Assembly: GCA_003662535.1 (NCBI GenBank)
Contig: QMYG01000010.1
Span: forward strand, 1 to 11,037
Direction: 5' to 3'
Source: Candidatus Bathyarchaeota archaeon
GTDB lineage: Archaea > Thermoproteota > Bathyarchaeia > EX4484-135 > B24-G1
DNA: 11,037 nt
A program made the position numbers and the translations under genes. Shown here piece after piece: positions 10,741-11,037 of the stretch; positions within the stretch are counted from its first letter, which is position 1; each line of letters begins with the position of its first letter. The notes beneath the pieces are model-generated. The model worked only from the letters and a program-made list of their open reading frames with translations, did not search any database and was not told where the DNA came from.

Positions 10741-10756
10741 CAGCCCCTCAAGGGCC
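10741..10756 (-). repeat. Constant hairpin in front of tRNA-like gene 1
   Basis: Minus strand GGCCCTTGAGGGGCTG, matching the protein-gene leaders but without GGGAGG, ends 8 nt before the first base of the acceptor stem. It shows that the hairpin is not tied to translation. Confidence 0.55.
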
Positions 10757-10858
10757 ATGTGCGGGGCATGAGAGGGCTGGGATAAGGCCCCCTCTACCCC
10801 CTTTTTTGCCCCGTCCCTGTAAGAAGATAAGGGGCTGTGAGTAAGTGAGCGTAAAGGG

Positions 10859-11026
10859 TGGCCCTGGGGGGAATTGAACCCCCCGTTGTGCTCTCTCCCG
10901 TAGGAGAGAGGCTGGGCTGGGCAGGGAGGTTGCTGTTCACTGTCCAGCGTGGGCCCTGTGCGGGGGAGCGCTACGCATGGCTCCCCTACTCCCTAGGCCC
11001 TGGCTTGGCCCCGCTTGGCCAGGACC
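10859..11026 (-). tRNA. tRNA-like gene 2, class II (Leu/Ser-like) with anticodon-loop insertion
   Basis: Acceptor arms GGTCCTG (11020-11026) and CAGGGCC (10860-10866, one G-T), discriminator A (10859), T arm GGGGG-TTCAATT-CCCCC. A perfect 8-bp variable-arm hairpin (10891-10898/10903-10910) indicates class II; A73 favours Leu over Ser. A D-like hairpin CCTGGC/GCCAGG (10999-11004/11018-11023) carries GG in its loop but overlaps the acceptor. An anticodon-like stem AGGGAG/CTCCCT (10989-10994/10923-10928) encloses 60 nt that include GGGGAGC/GCTCCCC, probably an intron. The anticodon is not certain. The gene reaches close to the window end, so a missing upstream part cannot be excluded. Confidence 0.6.
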
Positions 11027-11037
11027 CAGGCCATAGG

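Larger units (their letters stand above)
3216..10756 (-). repeat. Family of about 23 constant leader hairpins
   Basis: Minus-strand consensus: T-run, GGCCC, loop of 3-8 nt, GGGCT, GGGAGG, 6-9 nt, start codon. Copies: 3216-3233, 3549-3563 (weak), 3842-3861, 4616-4634, 5283-5301, 5446-5465, 5652-5671, 6062-6082, 6221-6240, 6555-6574, 7019-7038, 7395-7414, 7590-7609, 7863-7883, 8331-8351, 8876-8897, 9135-9154, 9397-9416, 9741-9759, 9914-9933, 10310-10331, 10551-10570, 10741-10756. The stem is constant while loops vary (for example TTAA, AGAA, AGAC, AACA, GCA, AGTAAC, ATGAGA). None occur below 3216. Confidence 0.85.

Noticed and set aside
3216..10756. CRISPR array
   Set aside because: The repeats are 17-22 bp but separated by whole genes of varied size, not by uniform spacers.
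3216..10756. Classical integron with attC sites
   Set aside because: No GTTRRRY/RYYYAAC core sites and no integrase gene in the window; only the idea of cassettes is similar.
10551..11037. Integration (att) site at the tRNA genes
   Set aside because: No duplicate of a tRNA 3' end was found elsewhere in the window and no integrase is present; it may lie outside.

Overview
Kind of organism. The sequence is GC-rich. It has near-perfect GGGAGG/GGAGGTGAT ribosome-binding sites, an archaeal-type TATA box (TTATATATA at 2831-2839, minus strand), and two tRNA-like genes interrupted by long structured insertions. Proteins are short, charged and rich in E, R and Y, and several are zinc ribbons. I read this as an accessory or mobile region (integrated element, virus or plasmid) of a hyperthermophilic archaeon. 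The host cannot be fixed from the window. No integrase, polymerase, capsid or other hallmark gene is recognisable. Everything supported lies on the minus strand, so transcription runs from high to low coordinates.

Layout in transcription order. (a) 11026-10579: two tRNA-like RNA genes. (b) 10542-3076: an array of single-gene units. The repeating unit is an ORF, then a gene-specific hairpin that usually overlaps the stop codon, then a T-run of 4-8, then a near-constant small hairpin (GGCCC-loop-GGGCT), then GGGAGG, then 6-9 nt, then the next start codon. I count about 23 copies of the constant hairpin. One precedes a tRNA-like gene. Three, with the variant GGGCAGGGAG, precede not a convincing ORF but a segment that folds on itself (about 6089-6225, 5475-5652 and 3644-3843). 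These look like non-coding RNA cassettes. (c) 3600-2800: a transition zone with three copies of another GC-rich hairpin, a zinc-ribbon gene, and about 280 bp without a gene. (d) 2763-1: a conventional tight operon of seven genes behind the TATA box. Stops and starts overlap or nearly so, and it has no constant hairpins. Its last gene runs off the window.

Functions. No product can be named with confidence. The clearest folds are zinc ribbons (338-544, 541-975, 988-1155, 3076-3207, 7438-7581, and Cys pairs in 2158-2763 and 7059-7388) and one protein with an OB-like N-terminus, a charged helix and a winged-helix-like C-terminus (3877-4608), which may bind nucleic acid. The main interest is the architecture: a long series of gene cassettes with the same punctuation, mixed with structured RNA cassettes, where three genes appear to use near-cognate start codons (CTG, ACG, ATA) at the position fixed by the leader.
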